From NCBI GenBank assembly GCA_026075535.2, contig AP026542.1:868001-932000 (forward strand): a stretch of 64,000 bases of DNA. The letters run 5' to 3'. Below are positions 45,497 through 57,400 of this stretch, one piece after another; position 1 is the first letter of the stretch, and each line of letters begins with the position of its first letter. The notes under the pieces are model-generated. The model was not told the DNA's origin. It saw only the letters and a list, made by a program, of their open reading frames with translations, and searched no databases. Source of the DNA: Tricholoma matsutake. Lineage: Eukaryota > Basidiomycota > Agaricomycetes > Agaricales > Tricholomataceae. The position numbers and the translations under genes are program-made.

Positions 45497-47862
45497 ATGC
45501 ACATCATTGTAGTAATATCATTGTTTTTGTGGTCCTGTCAAGCCCCAATGTCAGTGCCGCTTCCCCATTCCCATCCCCGTCCCTGTCCCCGTCCCCTTCC
45601 CTGCTGTTGCATTTCAAACATTACTAATGTCTGTACTATGTTCTTAATGCATTGTCTATCTGTATGGTACAGCAAGTAAAGTAGTAATGTAGTTACTGGT
45701 TCATTAATAGAGTATGTACAAATATATAGTGAGTTTGACGGCATCCATTGAAACAGATAATACAATGTGTACAGTCAATAGTCCCCGTCCCCGCTCCTGT
45801 CCCTGTTCCCATCCCTGTCCCTGTCCCCTTCCCTGCAATTGCATTTCAAACATTACTAATGTCTGTACTATGTTCTTAATGCACATCTATCTGTGCGGTA
45901 CAGCAAGTAAAGTAGTAATGTAGTTAGTGTTTAAGGGTCCGGTTCGGTCCAGTTTTTTGACCACAAGGGGGGTCAACCATGGACTGGAACTGGTCCAAAC
46001 TGACATCCAAAGTCGCAAGACCGCAACCGAACCCCAAAAGACCGGTTTGAACTGGTCTTCAGGCTGTTTTTACAAGTTTAACTAAATTATAATATATCAT
46101 AGATAAAACTAATTATATTTACACCCTGCGAGCAGTTGCTCACAGCAGTGTTGCTAAAAGACTGAAAGAAAACGAAATAATAATAAAATAGCCCCACCAT
46201 CTCACATTTGTAGCAACGGTGGGGGGTCAAGAGTGGTTGTCATTTGTCGTCTCCTCCCCATCACGTGTTGCCACCTCCCCTGTTCTCATTGTTGTCCATT
46301 TTGTGCTCCCTGTTGTTCATCAGCCCCTACCTGTGTGCATTGTTGTTCATCATCAGCACCTCCATTACCCCCTACAAGCAGTGGCTCATAGGCAGGTTGG
46401 TGGTGCTCTGACATGGCATCAGCCATTGTCCCTGGCTGCCGTTGCTGTTGCTGTCTGGAAGTGGTGGTACCTGTTGCCACCCTGCGAGCAGAGGCTTGCA
46501 GCGGTGACATAGGGCATGGGTGGTGTATGGCGAGGGCCCAGGTGTGTTGCGTGGTGGCTAGGTGATGTCGTTAGTAAAAGAAATAAGCTTAAACGAAAAA
46601 AAAAACATACTCAACAGCCCAAACAACGACTAGCGTCATCTGGGCTGTCTGCAGCAGACCCCCCTGATTCATTCTCATTGCCCCCCCTGATTTGTCCTTG
46701 TCCCCCTGATTCTTTGTCCTCGTTGTCCCTGCTATTTGTCATCAGCAGTTGTTGTCATCCAGGAAAGGGCCTGTTGCCACCCTGCAAGCAGAGGCTTGCA
46801 GTGGCAGCACCGGGCTTCTGTGCATCGTTTGGTGGGTGGGCGGCATCGTTATCAAAATGCAAAAACCTAATAATGAAGAAAAACAAGTAGTCAGTAAAAG
46901 AAAGAAGAAGTGAACTTTAAAAACATACCCTAGGGGGCCCAAACGACGCTAGTTCATCGTTTGGGCCCCCTGCTTTGTGTTTGTTGGTTTGCATGGTCAT
47001 GGTTGCAGACCAGGGTGGTGATGCGGCATTGTCGATGTTGTTGTTGTGGTCATGGGAAGTCTTCAGGCATATGGTGCCACTTTTGTTTTTGTGAGCACAA
47101 ACATGACCACATGGTCTGTGCACAGCCACAGGGTATATAAGTACCCACCCAAATGACTCCTTTTATGCTGGCTTGTCCCACTCTATGTAAATATAACTTA
47201 AATAGTAATAGTAGTATTTATATTTTGGTCTTTTAGATACTTATTTCTGTATTTGTACAGAACTTATGCTATATATCTAGTAGTATAAACATGGCTAAAA
47301 GACCGTTTCAACCGGTCTTACATCGGTTTTTGTGAGTTTATGAAAGTGATCAACTGACAACCGAACCAATCCCAATATAGGGTGAACCAAGACCAACAGT
47401 TCAGTCTCTTGCGGTTAAGTTCAGTTAAGGGTCCAGTCTTTTTCCAGTCTTATAGACTGGACCCTTGAACACTAAATGTAGTCATTGGCTAATTAATAGA
47501 GTATGTACAAATATATAGTGAGTTCGACAGCATCCATCAAAACAGATAATACAATGTACAGTCAATAGTATTCATAGGTTAATATTGTGTCCATGCCTGA
47601 TGGCGATGCTGTGGCCGTCCCCGTGTCTGTGGCCATGTCTGTGCCCATTGCATTTCAAACATTACTAATGTCTGTATTACATTCCTAATGCATGTCTATT
47701 GTAAGGTATAATAATCAGTGTACAATGTAGTCATTGGTTAATATAGTATAGTGACTTTATATAGTGAGTTCGACAGTGTCCATCGAACCCATATCATTTG
47801 ATACAATGTATGTGTTCAATAGGTCATATCATTCGATACAATGTAGCTTACCTATGTGATAC
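45497..47862 (-). repeat. Right terminal array (interrupted)
   Basis: Inverted counterpart of 22588-23632, with about three units around 45570-45760, 45760-47570 and 47570-47862. The middle unit is split by the hAT-like element at 45925-47474. The outer end reads CTTACCTATGTGATAC. Confidence 0.88.
45925..47474. mobile_element. hAT-like non-autonomous element, copy 2
   Basis: 1550 bp, TAGTGTTTAAGGGTCC...GGACCCTTGAACACTA, with 8-bp TSD AATGTAGT (45917-45924 and 47475-47482). Closely similar along its full length to 9759-11316, including four hairpins and two palindromes (46616-46646 and 46933-46970). No transposase. It interrupts a unit of the KDZ terminal array, so it arrived later. Confidence 0.9.
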
Positions 47863-49948
47863 TGATGTGCCCTTGACCTCAAATGCAGAAGCAACAGCTA
47901 TATTGACAGACATAAGAAATGGCAATGACTTTTGAGCAGCAACTAACTTACAACCACTAGTTTCATTGATGCCCACAGTCCATCTGCAATCAGATAATAA
48001 CACGTTAGCACCTACTATAGATATTGAAGCAATAGGACGCAAATGGACATTAAATCCAGAGCAGCTACAAGCCTTTCAAATCATCATGGAGCATAGCCTG
48101 CACCAACAAGAAGAGCCATTAAGAATGTTTATATCAGGACCAGCAGGAACTGGCAAAACAAGAGTCATTAATGTGGTCAAAGACTATTTTGAGCAAAGAG
48201 GACAAACAAGGCATTTCCGACTAGCATCATATATGGGCATTGCCACAAGACATATTTCCGGCATGACTCTTCATGCTGCATTGTGTTTGAACACAAAAAA
48301 AATGACATTTAACAGCAAAACCCATAGAGATCTCATAACCATGTGGGAAGGTGTGGACTATTTATTTATTGACAAGGTCTCAATGATTAGTTGTAAATTT
48401 CTGTGTCGAATCAGTGAAGCATTAAGCCTTGCAAAAGGTGACACATGAACATTTGGTGGCATCAATGTCATTTTCACAGGAGATTTTGCTCAGCTACCAC
48501 CAGTTAGAGAAAATCACTTGTATGCTCATATCAATACTCAACAACAAGCGGCTACCACACATCATCAACAAGTTGTATTTGGAAAATTGCTGTGGCTTAC
48601 CGTATCAACTGTAATCCTTCTGCATTGTCCACAAAGACAAACAGGTCCTGAAAACAAAGAATTTCTTGACTTGCTCATGTGTTTATGAGAAGGCCAATGT
48701 ACCGCATATGACTATAACCTATTAAACAGCCGCGTGATTGAACCAGAAATGGGAATTGATTTCATGAGCAAACCATGGCAACATACACCAGTTATTGTGT
48801 ACGACAATGCTGCAAAAGATGCCATAAACACACGAGCAGTGTTTGCATTCATGAAAGAGACAGGTCAAGAGCTGCACTGGTATTATGCTGAAGATAAACA
48901 TCATATAAAAATTGTGAACGACAAACACCTCAAGGATTATTTGACTCAACTTTCATCTGGACAGGCACAGCAACGATTAGGCCGGATCCCTCTCATATTA
49001 GGCATGCTAATTTTAATATCACAAAATTTTGATGTTCAAGGTGGAGTTGTAAATGGTAGTTGAGGTATTCTCAAGCATATAAGATACTGCATTGATGACA
49101 GTGGACAATGCCACCTTGTATCAGCTATTGTTCAAATCAGTGACAGCAGTGATGAAATTCTTTGCGACTTACCTCCACATAATCTGCCAATTCTAACAGA
49201 CACCACAGACATTTCATTTGAACATCCATATTCAAAAAAGAAATGCACCATCCAATGCACACAAGTGCCTATTTTGCCAGCTTTTGCTATGACTGCCCAT
49301 CAAGCTCAGGGACAAACATTGGAAAGAGTCATCATTGACCTACAATCATGCAAAGGAACGGAGGCTCCCTATGTCATGGCCTCTTGTGCATGTTCTCTAG
49401 ATGGCCTATTGATCTTGAGGCCATTTGACAAGAGAAAATTCTGTTGCCGAGAATCTGAGGATGCTCGACAAGAAAAACAACGACTGAAGATACTCAATCT
49501 ATTGACCTTAACAAGATTAGGTTCACAGTCAGAGCAACAACAAGCATTGCAAGAGATCAACAAAGTCCTCAACCTTTCAACAGATATCATTGAGCATATT
49601 GTACCATCCAGTTACAAAAATGGATCTAGTGCACCTAATGCAGAAAGAGCTTTAGATAGATTTCAAAATCTAATACAACAACATACCTCTTCCAATTTTA
49701 GTCCAATCGTTCCAATAGAGAAGATGCCCCTGCAAACTGATAGTGATGAAGACAATTCTCAAGATGCACAACAAATTCAAGTCAACTTGAACGATAATCA
49801 TGACATGAATAATATAAATATGGACTTGGATACTTACCAGCACCAAACAACAAGTGTCAATAATAATTCCACATTCCAGTCCTCCTCCACATCCTCTTTC
49901 ATACCCCGGTCCCCTTCCATCACGATGGCTTCTACACCACATAAATGA
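47863..49948 (+). pseudogene. Helitron-type Pif1 helicase, C-terminal part
   Basis: Immediately after the KDZ terminus, in mid-frame, comes VPLTSNAEATAILTDIRNGN and then the helicase: Walker A GPAGTGKT (about 48137-48160), Walker B as FIDKVSM where family members have DEVSM, and motif III FTGDFAQLPP (about 48475-48505). Motif V/VI is AFAMTAHQAQGQTLERVI (about 49280-49330). Three TGA stops interrupt it (SLAKGDT|TFGG, MCL|EGQ, NGS|GIL), each at a position where Arg (CGA) would restore the frame. The Rep/HUH domain and most of the N-terminus are absent, and I do not find them left of the KDZ element. The C-terminal tail is Asn/Asp/Ser-rich. Rolling-circle transposition helicase, inactive. Confidence 0.88.
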
Positions 49949-50124
49949 CTACAACCTAGCAACAGCAACCCTATAGTTAGGCCAAATAGAAAATGTCAAC
50001 ACAAATAAAAACAGGTAAGCAATTAATTCACCACAAACTACGATGTCATTTTTGAGACATCAATATAAGTGTCCCCCCCCCCATTCCCTCCCCCTGATTC
50101 CACCCCTCCCTCCTCCATGGCCAC
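49949..50124. other. Gap after helicase, no gene seen
   Basis: Short AT-rich stretch ending with a C run (CCCCCCCC near 50075) and a pyrimidine-rich tract before the next frame. No hairpin with a CTRR end typical of Helitron 3' termini was found here. Confidence 0.4.
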
Positions 50125-51627
50125 TTGACATCTTCTATATCTACCATGAACAAACCCTCTGCCTTATTCCAAAATTGCAAAAATGACTTCCACAAGAAAT
50201 TTGTTGCGCATTACAGGAAAGACGACTACAAAACACTCACGCGCCATGACTTTCAAACACACTACTTTGCCACCAAAAAAAACAACAGAAGTGACAATCT
50301 TATTTTCATTGATAAAAATAACGAGCCCATCAAATTTGTGCTTTTCAGGGAGATCACACATTCTAGCTTAGGGACTCAACTCGATTGCAAAGGCAACCAC
50401 TACATGGCACCGAATAATGTATGCCTTTTTTGGATTGTTTGCAAACTGAAACACTGAAACACCACTGTCATAGTACATCGTAGACTCCTCCAAACCAAAA
50501 TATTGTCTTGCACTCACAAAGCCCATGTGTCCAACCAAAAACCTCAGTAGGCTGTTTGACAACACATGCAATGAATTGCAGAATGCCTATCAGACTCTTA
50601 TCCAAAATGACAGCAGAAATGTATCCATCCATTTCTTGATATCCATTGATGACTTCTAACATACGTTCAGCAATTCTTTTACACCAATTGGACAACATTG
50701 TCAAGAAGTGACAAAAAAGGAACGCATGATCTCATCCTTATTTATTTTGGTCCCATATATGGCATAAGTATTAATCACATACTTTACTGTAGCTCAACAA
50801 GTTGCCAATGAACATATGCCAGGTCCCACCCATCCCCACCCCAGTTGATGCTCCTGTCGGCATCAAATGCCCTCTACTTGAGAACGAAGAGGAAGAAGAA
50901 GAAGAGGACATAAAACAGGAATAAAGTTCTACAGAAGAAAGCCAATTGACAACCTCCTCGAGTGACCATGACGAGCTTCATTATCTGAGCAGTACATAAA
51001 TTTCATTCTTGCTAACTTCCAATAACAGCTAACAACACTCTCATAGAAAATGAAATATATCTCGGAGCCTTCTATGATCCTCATCTTTTGCCAGACTACA
51101 GCGGAAGCTTATTTTGTCATAACTCAGCCAAACTCCTCCAGCACAACGTCAGAGACACCAACAATCACCTCATTCCCCCTTGGAAGTTTTATGAAGACCT
51201 TCGAGCTGGCACAATGATAATATGTACCATATCAATGCATATGTATCAAATGACCATGGCCTTCAAGGGAACCACAGCAAAAAGAAAGGTCAAATGCCCC
51301 TCCCCTCCTAATTGTTCATCCCTTACTAACACAACATGATAGACATTCAAGCTCAACACCGAAAACATCAAAGTAGTCGCCAAATCTGATCTCCCTGTTG
51401 AAATTTGCTGCCAACCACGCTTGCCAACACAACCCACACCTTCCTCCACCATCCCTCATTCTTCACATCATCAACCAGCTACAGGTTCAGATTCAATCAT
51501 GACCTTTGACATTGTTAATAAAGGTATCAAAGAACAACTACCAGCTGAACAACAAGCACAAGAATGCCAGATGGAGATCGACTGGATGCCTTCTGATGAA
51601 TCAGAGCATAAGACAGCCAGCAAATGA
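50125..51627 (+). pseudogene. Hypothetical protein next to the Helitron helicase
   Basis: Plus-strand coding signal lies in several blocks. MNKPSALFQNCKNDFHKKFV runs to GNHYMAPNNVCLF at 50125-50457; an acidic stretch VDAPVGIKCPLLENEEEEEE sits near 50845-50910. AFYDPHLLPDYSGSLF and WKFYEDLRAGTMIICTISMH follow at 51070-51280, then a Ser/Pro-rich C-terminus ending at 51627. Stops separate the blocks. The order and strand suit one decayed gene downstream of the helicase, and I recall similar proteins next to Helitron helicases in mushrooms. Function unknown. Minus-strand frames at 50368-50704 are an alternative reading that I cannot exclude. Confidence 0.4.
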
Positions 51628-52403
51628 AAAGGAAAGGGAAAAATAAAAGCTACCCAGCACCATGACTAGTTGTCCTATCTTGCTTACTTTCACCATCTTC
51701 CATTGCTAAACTTGTACATTGCCTCTTCCACATTCATCATCCCCATTCTTCACGCATGTATTATTACTTTGCCTGCTCATAACCGATTACTTCATACATA
51801 TTTTGATTTCTGTATTTGTACTACCCCATATACATAAATTATGATACATTTCCCAACAAACCAAGCTCGAGCATGACACATTCAAGCCAAATATACATGA
51901 TAGCCATGCAATATTATTTTATTAACAGACAGTGCAAAAATGGAATAACACTGTGCAAGCTCAATTAAAAAGTAACAAATACAGATCATTTACATGCTCA
52001 CCCACACTGTCGATGCCTCTCGAGCATCTTGCTGCAAAACCAACATAACATGACAATGAACAAGATCTCCCAGCATGAGCTCACCTGTAAGAACAAATGC
52101 CACTTAACAATACAAAAAAAAAGAAGAGAGGATAAACACTTACAATCAATCACAGGATCACCTACAGACTGCAATTGTTTGTTCACAACATCCATCCTCT
52201 GCTTTGAGATAAGAACACCCAACATAAAAATTAACAAATGAGCCTCACCATGTGATCCAAAAAAACATACACTGACAACCATGCCTCTCCATCATATGAT
52301 TGATCAGCCCAATGCTCAACATGGGAACAATGCTACAAACCTCCATAAGAAATATACACATCAACTGTAATTGCAATGAAAGTCGACCCACAATACGAAG
52401 CCC
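51628..52403. other. Intergenic, no gene supported
   Basis: AT-rich DNA with short frames only. It lies between two converging decayed frames and could contain their untranslated ends. No transposon terminus or RNA gene was recognised. Confidence 0.4.
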
Positions 52404-52770
52404 TCAATCAACACTAAAATCTTCAAGCTCGATCCTCTCCAATGCCAATATTTGCTGCTGCCAAAATAGATCCATCACCGCACCAGACAAAGCAGGTCTA
52501 CCCAGCATCAAGACTGATGCATTTTCTGAGCCATTAAACCACAGCTCATTTACTTCCCCAATGAGACCAAAAATCTGGGGAGTCCACACATTCTCCCCTA
52601 TGAAAAATGACTTGCCATCTGCAACTACAGGACCTCTTCAGAAATCAGAACTGTAGACAGCTTTGGAAAGTGGCATTGATATGCATTCAACAACATCAAT
52701 AACAGACAAATACCCATTGTCCAAGTTGAGAGCCACCAGAAGAAGAAACGTTTCAACATGAGAAGAATAA
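52404..52770 (-). pseudogene. Hypothetical gene fragment, minus strand
   Basis: Reading minus from about 52770: SSHVETFLLLVALNLDNGYLS, then ISMPLSKAVYSSDF, a TGA, and in the same frame RGPVVADGKSFFIGENVWT, IFGLIGEVNELWFNG and LALERIELEDFSVD (stop near 52404). Continuity across the single stop supports a real, decayed gene. It converges on the 50-51.6 kb gene and may belong to the same Helitron. No domain is recognised. Confidence 0.4.
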
Positions 52771-52869
52771 ATGTAAGTGTGTATTACAGCAACTCCAGCC
52801 AGCCAACCAACCCATCATCCTTCCCACGCCACCCACTACTAAATGTCAGTGGGCTCTGCCACCGCTCAC

Positions 52870-53390
52870 CAGTGCGCTACCCAGTTATTCTTTAATCTTT
52901 GTTTGGTGGTAAGTGTTTTGAACTGTGCAATGTATTTGTTGACCCCCTTTGTCCCCTGGGACAAGGTCTACAGTTGAGTGCAGGCATTCCCTGCATCATC
53001 AATAGGAATGAAAGTGTTTCAGAATTTGTTGATGAATGTGGAAAATGTGTCCCATTCAGCATTGTGGATGAATCTCTCCTCCAGGTATGCCTGCTTCCAC
53101 CCACTCACTGTTCCTCCATTCATATACAATAACATAAACAGGATTTTTTGTCTGTCATTTTCAAAGGATTTGATGTTTGCTTCAATGTATGCTCTGCATT
53201 CAAGTATGAATAGCATTGTTTTTGTTCTGTCTCCATTGAAATCCATTGGGGCCCTCATCTTTATTCCCTTGGGTGTGGAGTCAGCTGTGACATGGGTTTG
53301 GGGTTCAGTAGATGTTGCTTCCATGTTTTTGTCAGTGAAGAGGGGTGCATTGAATATGATGGGGTCCTGACTGTTTGATCAGCAGATGTT
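52870..53390 (-). pseudogene. Gypsy gag fragment
   Basis: Minus strand: FNAPLFTDKNMEATSTEPQT, then MRAPMDFNGDRTKTMLFILE, AYIEANIKSFENDRQKILFM, GWKQAYLEERF and, after a frame change, GTKGVNKYIAQFKTLTTKQ. This is the retrotransposon gag core. No pol sequence or LTR follows before 52,800, so it is an isolated fragment of a third Ty3/gypsy family. Confidence 0.7.
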
Positions 53391-54464
53391 GTTGAGGATT
53401 CCATGTAATGAATTGACTAACAAGGATTCTCTGGTGAGGAGTCTGGGGCTTCAGATGTCTGAGTTGGTTCTGATGCATGGTTATTCAGGGTTCATCGTGA
53501 TCAGCAATGGGTGCACTGATTCTCATGAGAATCAGATGTGAAAAGATCTCTTTGTGGGTGGGTCATTTAGACTAGGTTAGTCAGTGGTTCAGTTAATCAG
53601 CTTGACCTTTTGTTAAAGTCTTCACTCATTGATGATCTTATCTTATCTTAGATAACACAGATCAGGATCAGGAGTTGCTCGTGAGTGTCTCTGTTGAGAA
53701 TGACTTAGAAGTGTAGTTGAGCAGTTAAAAGACTAGGTCAGCTTGGGCATCGGGTATGTTGAGGTTGAGAGAGGGGATATTGTGTTGGTTAAAGTTCTGG
53801 ATGGGGAACTGTGTGCTTGGTGTGAAAATGCAGTGCAAAGAAAAGGAGAGGCATACCTGTGGAAAGTTTGCATTGTAAGGAAAGCCATTAAGGATAGGCA
53901 GACCTATGCCTAGCATGGTGTAAGCATTTGCAGCAAATGGGTAAGCAGGACCATTGGGGTTGGCTGTTGCTGTTGTTGTTGTTGTTGCTGCTGCTGGGCA
54001 GAGTTTGGACTGAGTTGAGAAGGAATTGAAGTGGAGTTCTGGAGGGAAGGAGAAGAATAGAGAAGGCTGGCTGGGAAAGGAGAAATGGGGAGGGCCATAG
54101 CCATAGTTTGCAAAAGGATCACAGGATGCAGCAGGAGACCAGCAAGCCTTCTTTGGATCAGGACCACTGACTGGATCAATTGAGCACTGGGGAGAGGTTA
54201 GAGGATGACTGGGAGGGCATGGGACGTACCTTCATCATGTTGAAGTCAAAATAAGGATATGCCAAAGTCTGTGCGTTGTCCATGGAAAGGAATGAAGGAA
54301 TGGAGAGTTAGGAAAAAGGGAGCAGCACCAAGAAAACAAGTGTGTTGAAGAAGAAAAACATACACAAAAAAAAACAAAAAGTGGATATTTGATGGTGTCA
54401 GAAGGAAAGAACAAGTCTTGTTGTCCCATGTGCACAGACCTATCTAATACACAAAGTATATACA
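53391..54464. other. Region 3' of the NLR gene, no firm gene
   Basis: A CAG-type run (minus strand, 11 Gln codons, about 53965-53997) sits in a Ser/Pro/Gln-rich minus-strand frame (54179-53910). It could be the N-terminal end of the gag fragment or chance. The stretch at about 54376-54446 is repeated at 59868-59944. Confidence 0.35.
54376..54446 (+). repeat. Short direct repeat (with 59868-59944)
   Basis: TGTCAGAAGGAAAGAACAAG and ACAGACCTATCTAATACA match GGTCAGAAGGAAGGAACAAG and GCAGACCTATCCTAATACA at 59868-59944 in the same orientation. The two copies flank the NLR gene and the kinase/ABC fragments. Confidence 0.7.
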
Positions 54465-57400
54465 TCAACATCCAGCTTTAAGCAACAGCTGAACCACAGT
54501 ATGATGCCCATTCACAATTGCCAAAGAAAATGGTGTCAGACTACCTGGTGCGGCAACATCTACTTTGCCTGTGTCAAGCAACACCTTGACCACAGCATCA
54601 TGGCCATTCTTAGCAGCCAAACACAGAGCAGTCTGACCAAATGGAATGTTCCCTGCATTAAGATCCACATTGGCTGCCTCTAGAAGAAGCTTTACAACTG
54701 TATCATGTCCACTCTCAGCAGCCCAAGACAGAGCAGTCTGTTCATCTTTGCTATCAATTGCATTGACATCAACCTCAGTTGTGCCAAGCAATATCTTTAC
54801 AACCTCATGATGGCCACTCTCAGCAGCAGCCATAAGAGCAGTCCAACCATCTGTGGCCTTTGCCTGCACATCCACTTTGCCAGTCTCAAGCAACAGCTTG
54901 ACTACTTCATGATGGCCATCATAAGCAGCAGCCATAAGAGCAGTCCAACCATCTGTGTTCTTTGCCTCCACATCCACTTTGCCAGTCTCAAGCAACAGCT
55001 TGACTATTTCATGATGGCCATGATAAGCAGCATCCGTAAGAGCAGTCCAACCATCTGTGGCCTTTGCCTCCACATCCACTTTGCCAGTCTCAAGCAACAG
55101 CTTGACTACTTCATGATGGCCATCATAAGCAGCAGCCATAAGAGCAGTCCAACCATCTGTGTTCTTTGCCTCCACATCCACTTTGCCAGTCTCAAGCAAC
55201 AGCTTGACTATTTCATGATGGCCATGATAAGCAGCATCCGTAAGAGCAGTCCAACCATCTGTGGCCTTTGCCTCCACATCCACTTTGCCAGTCTCAAGCA
55301 ACAGCTTGACTACTTCATGATGGCCCCTGCGAGCAGCAAGAAGAAGAGCAGTCCAACCATCTGTGTTCTTTGCCTCCACATCCACTTTGCCAGTCTCAAG
55401 CAACAGCTTGACTATTTCATGATGGCCATGATAAGCAGCATCCGTAAGAGCAGTCCAACCATCTGTGGCCTTTGCCTCCACATCCACTTTGCCAGTCTCA
55501 AGCAACAGCTTGACTACTTCATGATGGCCCCTGCGAGCAGCAAGAAGAAGAGCAGTCCAACCATCTGTGTTCTTTGCCTCCACATCCACTTTGCCAGTCT
55601 CAAGCAACAGCTTGACTACTTCATGATGGCCATTACGAGCAGCAACCATAAGAGCAGTTTGATGATCTGTGTTCTTTGCCTCCACCTCCACTTTGCCAGT
55701 CTCAAGCAACAGCTTGACTACTTCATGATGGCCATTACGAGCAGCAACCATAAGAGCAGTCCAACTATCTGTGGCCTTTGCCTCCACATCCACTTTGCCA
55801 GTCTCAAGAAACAGCTTGACTACTTCATGATGGCCATCATAAGCAGCAGCCATAAGAGCAGTCCAACCATCTGTGTTCTTTGCCTCCACATCCACTTTGC
55901 CAGTCTCAAGCAACAGCTTGACTACTTCATGATGGCCATTACGAGCAGCAACCATAAGAGCAGTCCAACCATCTGTGTTCTTTGCCTCCACATCCACTTT
56001 CCCAGTCTCAAGCAACAGCTTGACTACTTCATGATGGCCATTCCTAGCAGCAACCATAAGAGCAGTCCAACCATCTGTGGCCTTTGCATCCACATCCACT
56101 TTGCCAGTCTCAAGCAACAGCTTTACTACTTCATAATGGCTATTCTCAGCAGCATATGACAATGGAGTTCTTTCAAATTGATCTCTTCCATCAATGTCCA
56201 CCATTTCTGTGCCATACAACAATACATCTTTGTTCCCACACTCTGAAACATAATGCATTGATGTTTCATTATTGCATTCCTGCAAGTTTCCAAGTAGTTT
56301 GTGGTCAAGAACATATTTGGCCACTTGCTCTAATCCAAAATATGCACATAAATGCAACCCTGACACTGTTTGCTTCTGATTTTCATGTGGTAGTAAAATG
56401 TTTCCCAGCAGAGTGAGCTTGCTATCATCACACAATAGCTTATAAGCTTGTAGCACAATATCACCATGATTGAGATGATACAGATGCCTCCCCCAGCCTT
56501 GAGCAGCATATCCCAGAAAAGGATCTCTTTTTGCAAGACCATGCACATCATCAATAGGCCAAGTGAAAGACAGGTAAGTCAGACAGCTGATTGTTAAATC
56601 AGCAGGTGACAAAAATGGTGGACTGGTATTCTGAACACTTGAAAGATATTCCTGTGTTGTATAATCTGTTTGGATATTCCATTAAACCAAATACATCTAT
56701 ATATAAATTCCATACTCACGAACTAGTGCAACTTGTTCAGATTCATGATTGATGATAACCAAACCTCCACAGAGAGATAGAAGAAACTGTCCATCATTTA
56801 TCTCCTCTTGATCCAAGTTAGTCATGTCTTGCTGTACTGCTATGGCATACTGCAGCTCAATAAGCAATAGTGGTCGAAAAGCATAGGATATCCATGATAA
56901 AACTTGATAGGCAAGTTTTCTGTGCTCTGGAGATTGTTCATCTATTCTTGCCATGGTTATGTCATAGGTGGCCTCAAAACCATTAGGCAAATTCTCTAAA
57001 GCCTTCCGCAAGGACTTGAGCGTTGACATTTTGGTAAGATTGTCCATATGCAATCTTGCCAAAAGAAACCTATAGGAGTTTGTCAAAAACAATCACACAA
57101 AGTAACCATGTTATTTATACATACATTCCCTTTGCTTTCATTGTAATTTTCTATATTACATTCTCTTGAGTGATCGAAGACTCCTTTATTAGTCTTCTCA
57201 GCATCCCAGCATGAGAGCTAGTAAGTTGATCCTCTAGATAGACCTTGATATCCCTGTCCTCTGCAATGATATCCAACCTATACCCATCATGAATGTCATA
57301 TCCAATTGAGTCAATGAGCCTTGATGTGACCAAAAGCTTCACAGATGTTAACGATTGGATCTTTTCCATGAAGTCTTTTTGTACAACATCAGAACACTCA

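Larger units (their letters stand above)
22588..47862. mobile_element. Composite KDZ-type DNA transposon with terminal arrays
   Basis: The left end (22588-23632) is inverted at the right end (45497-47862). The outermost bases read GTATCATTCACATAGGTAA on the left and, inverted, GTATCACATAGGTAAGCTA on the right. Both arms consist of ~240-bp tandem units, four on the left and about three on the right. Inside are a KDZ transposase gene on the minus strand and several accessory genes. Later insertions are chromovirus 2 (25752-33936), a TIR element (40241-42293) and a hAT-like element (45925-47474); without them the element would be about 13.5 kb. No target duplication is visible. That the arms and the transposase form one mobile unit is inferred from symmetry. 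Confidence 0.7.

Noticed and set aside
54705..56159. 484-residue plus-strand open frame with repeats
   Set aside because: It is the antisense shadow of the ankyrin repeats of the NLR gene; the repeat structure keeps the opposite strand open. The splice-supported minus-strand gene explains it.
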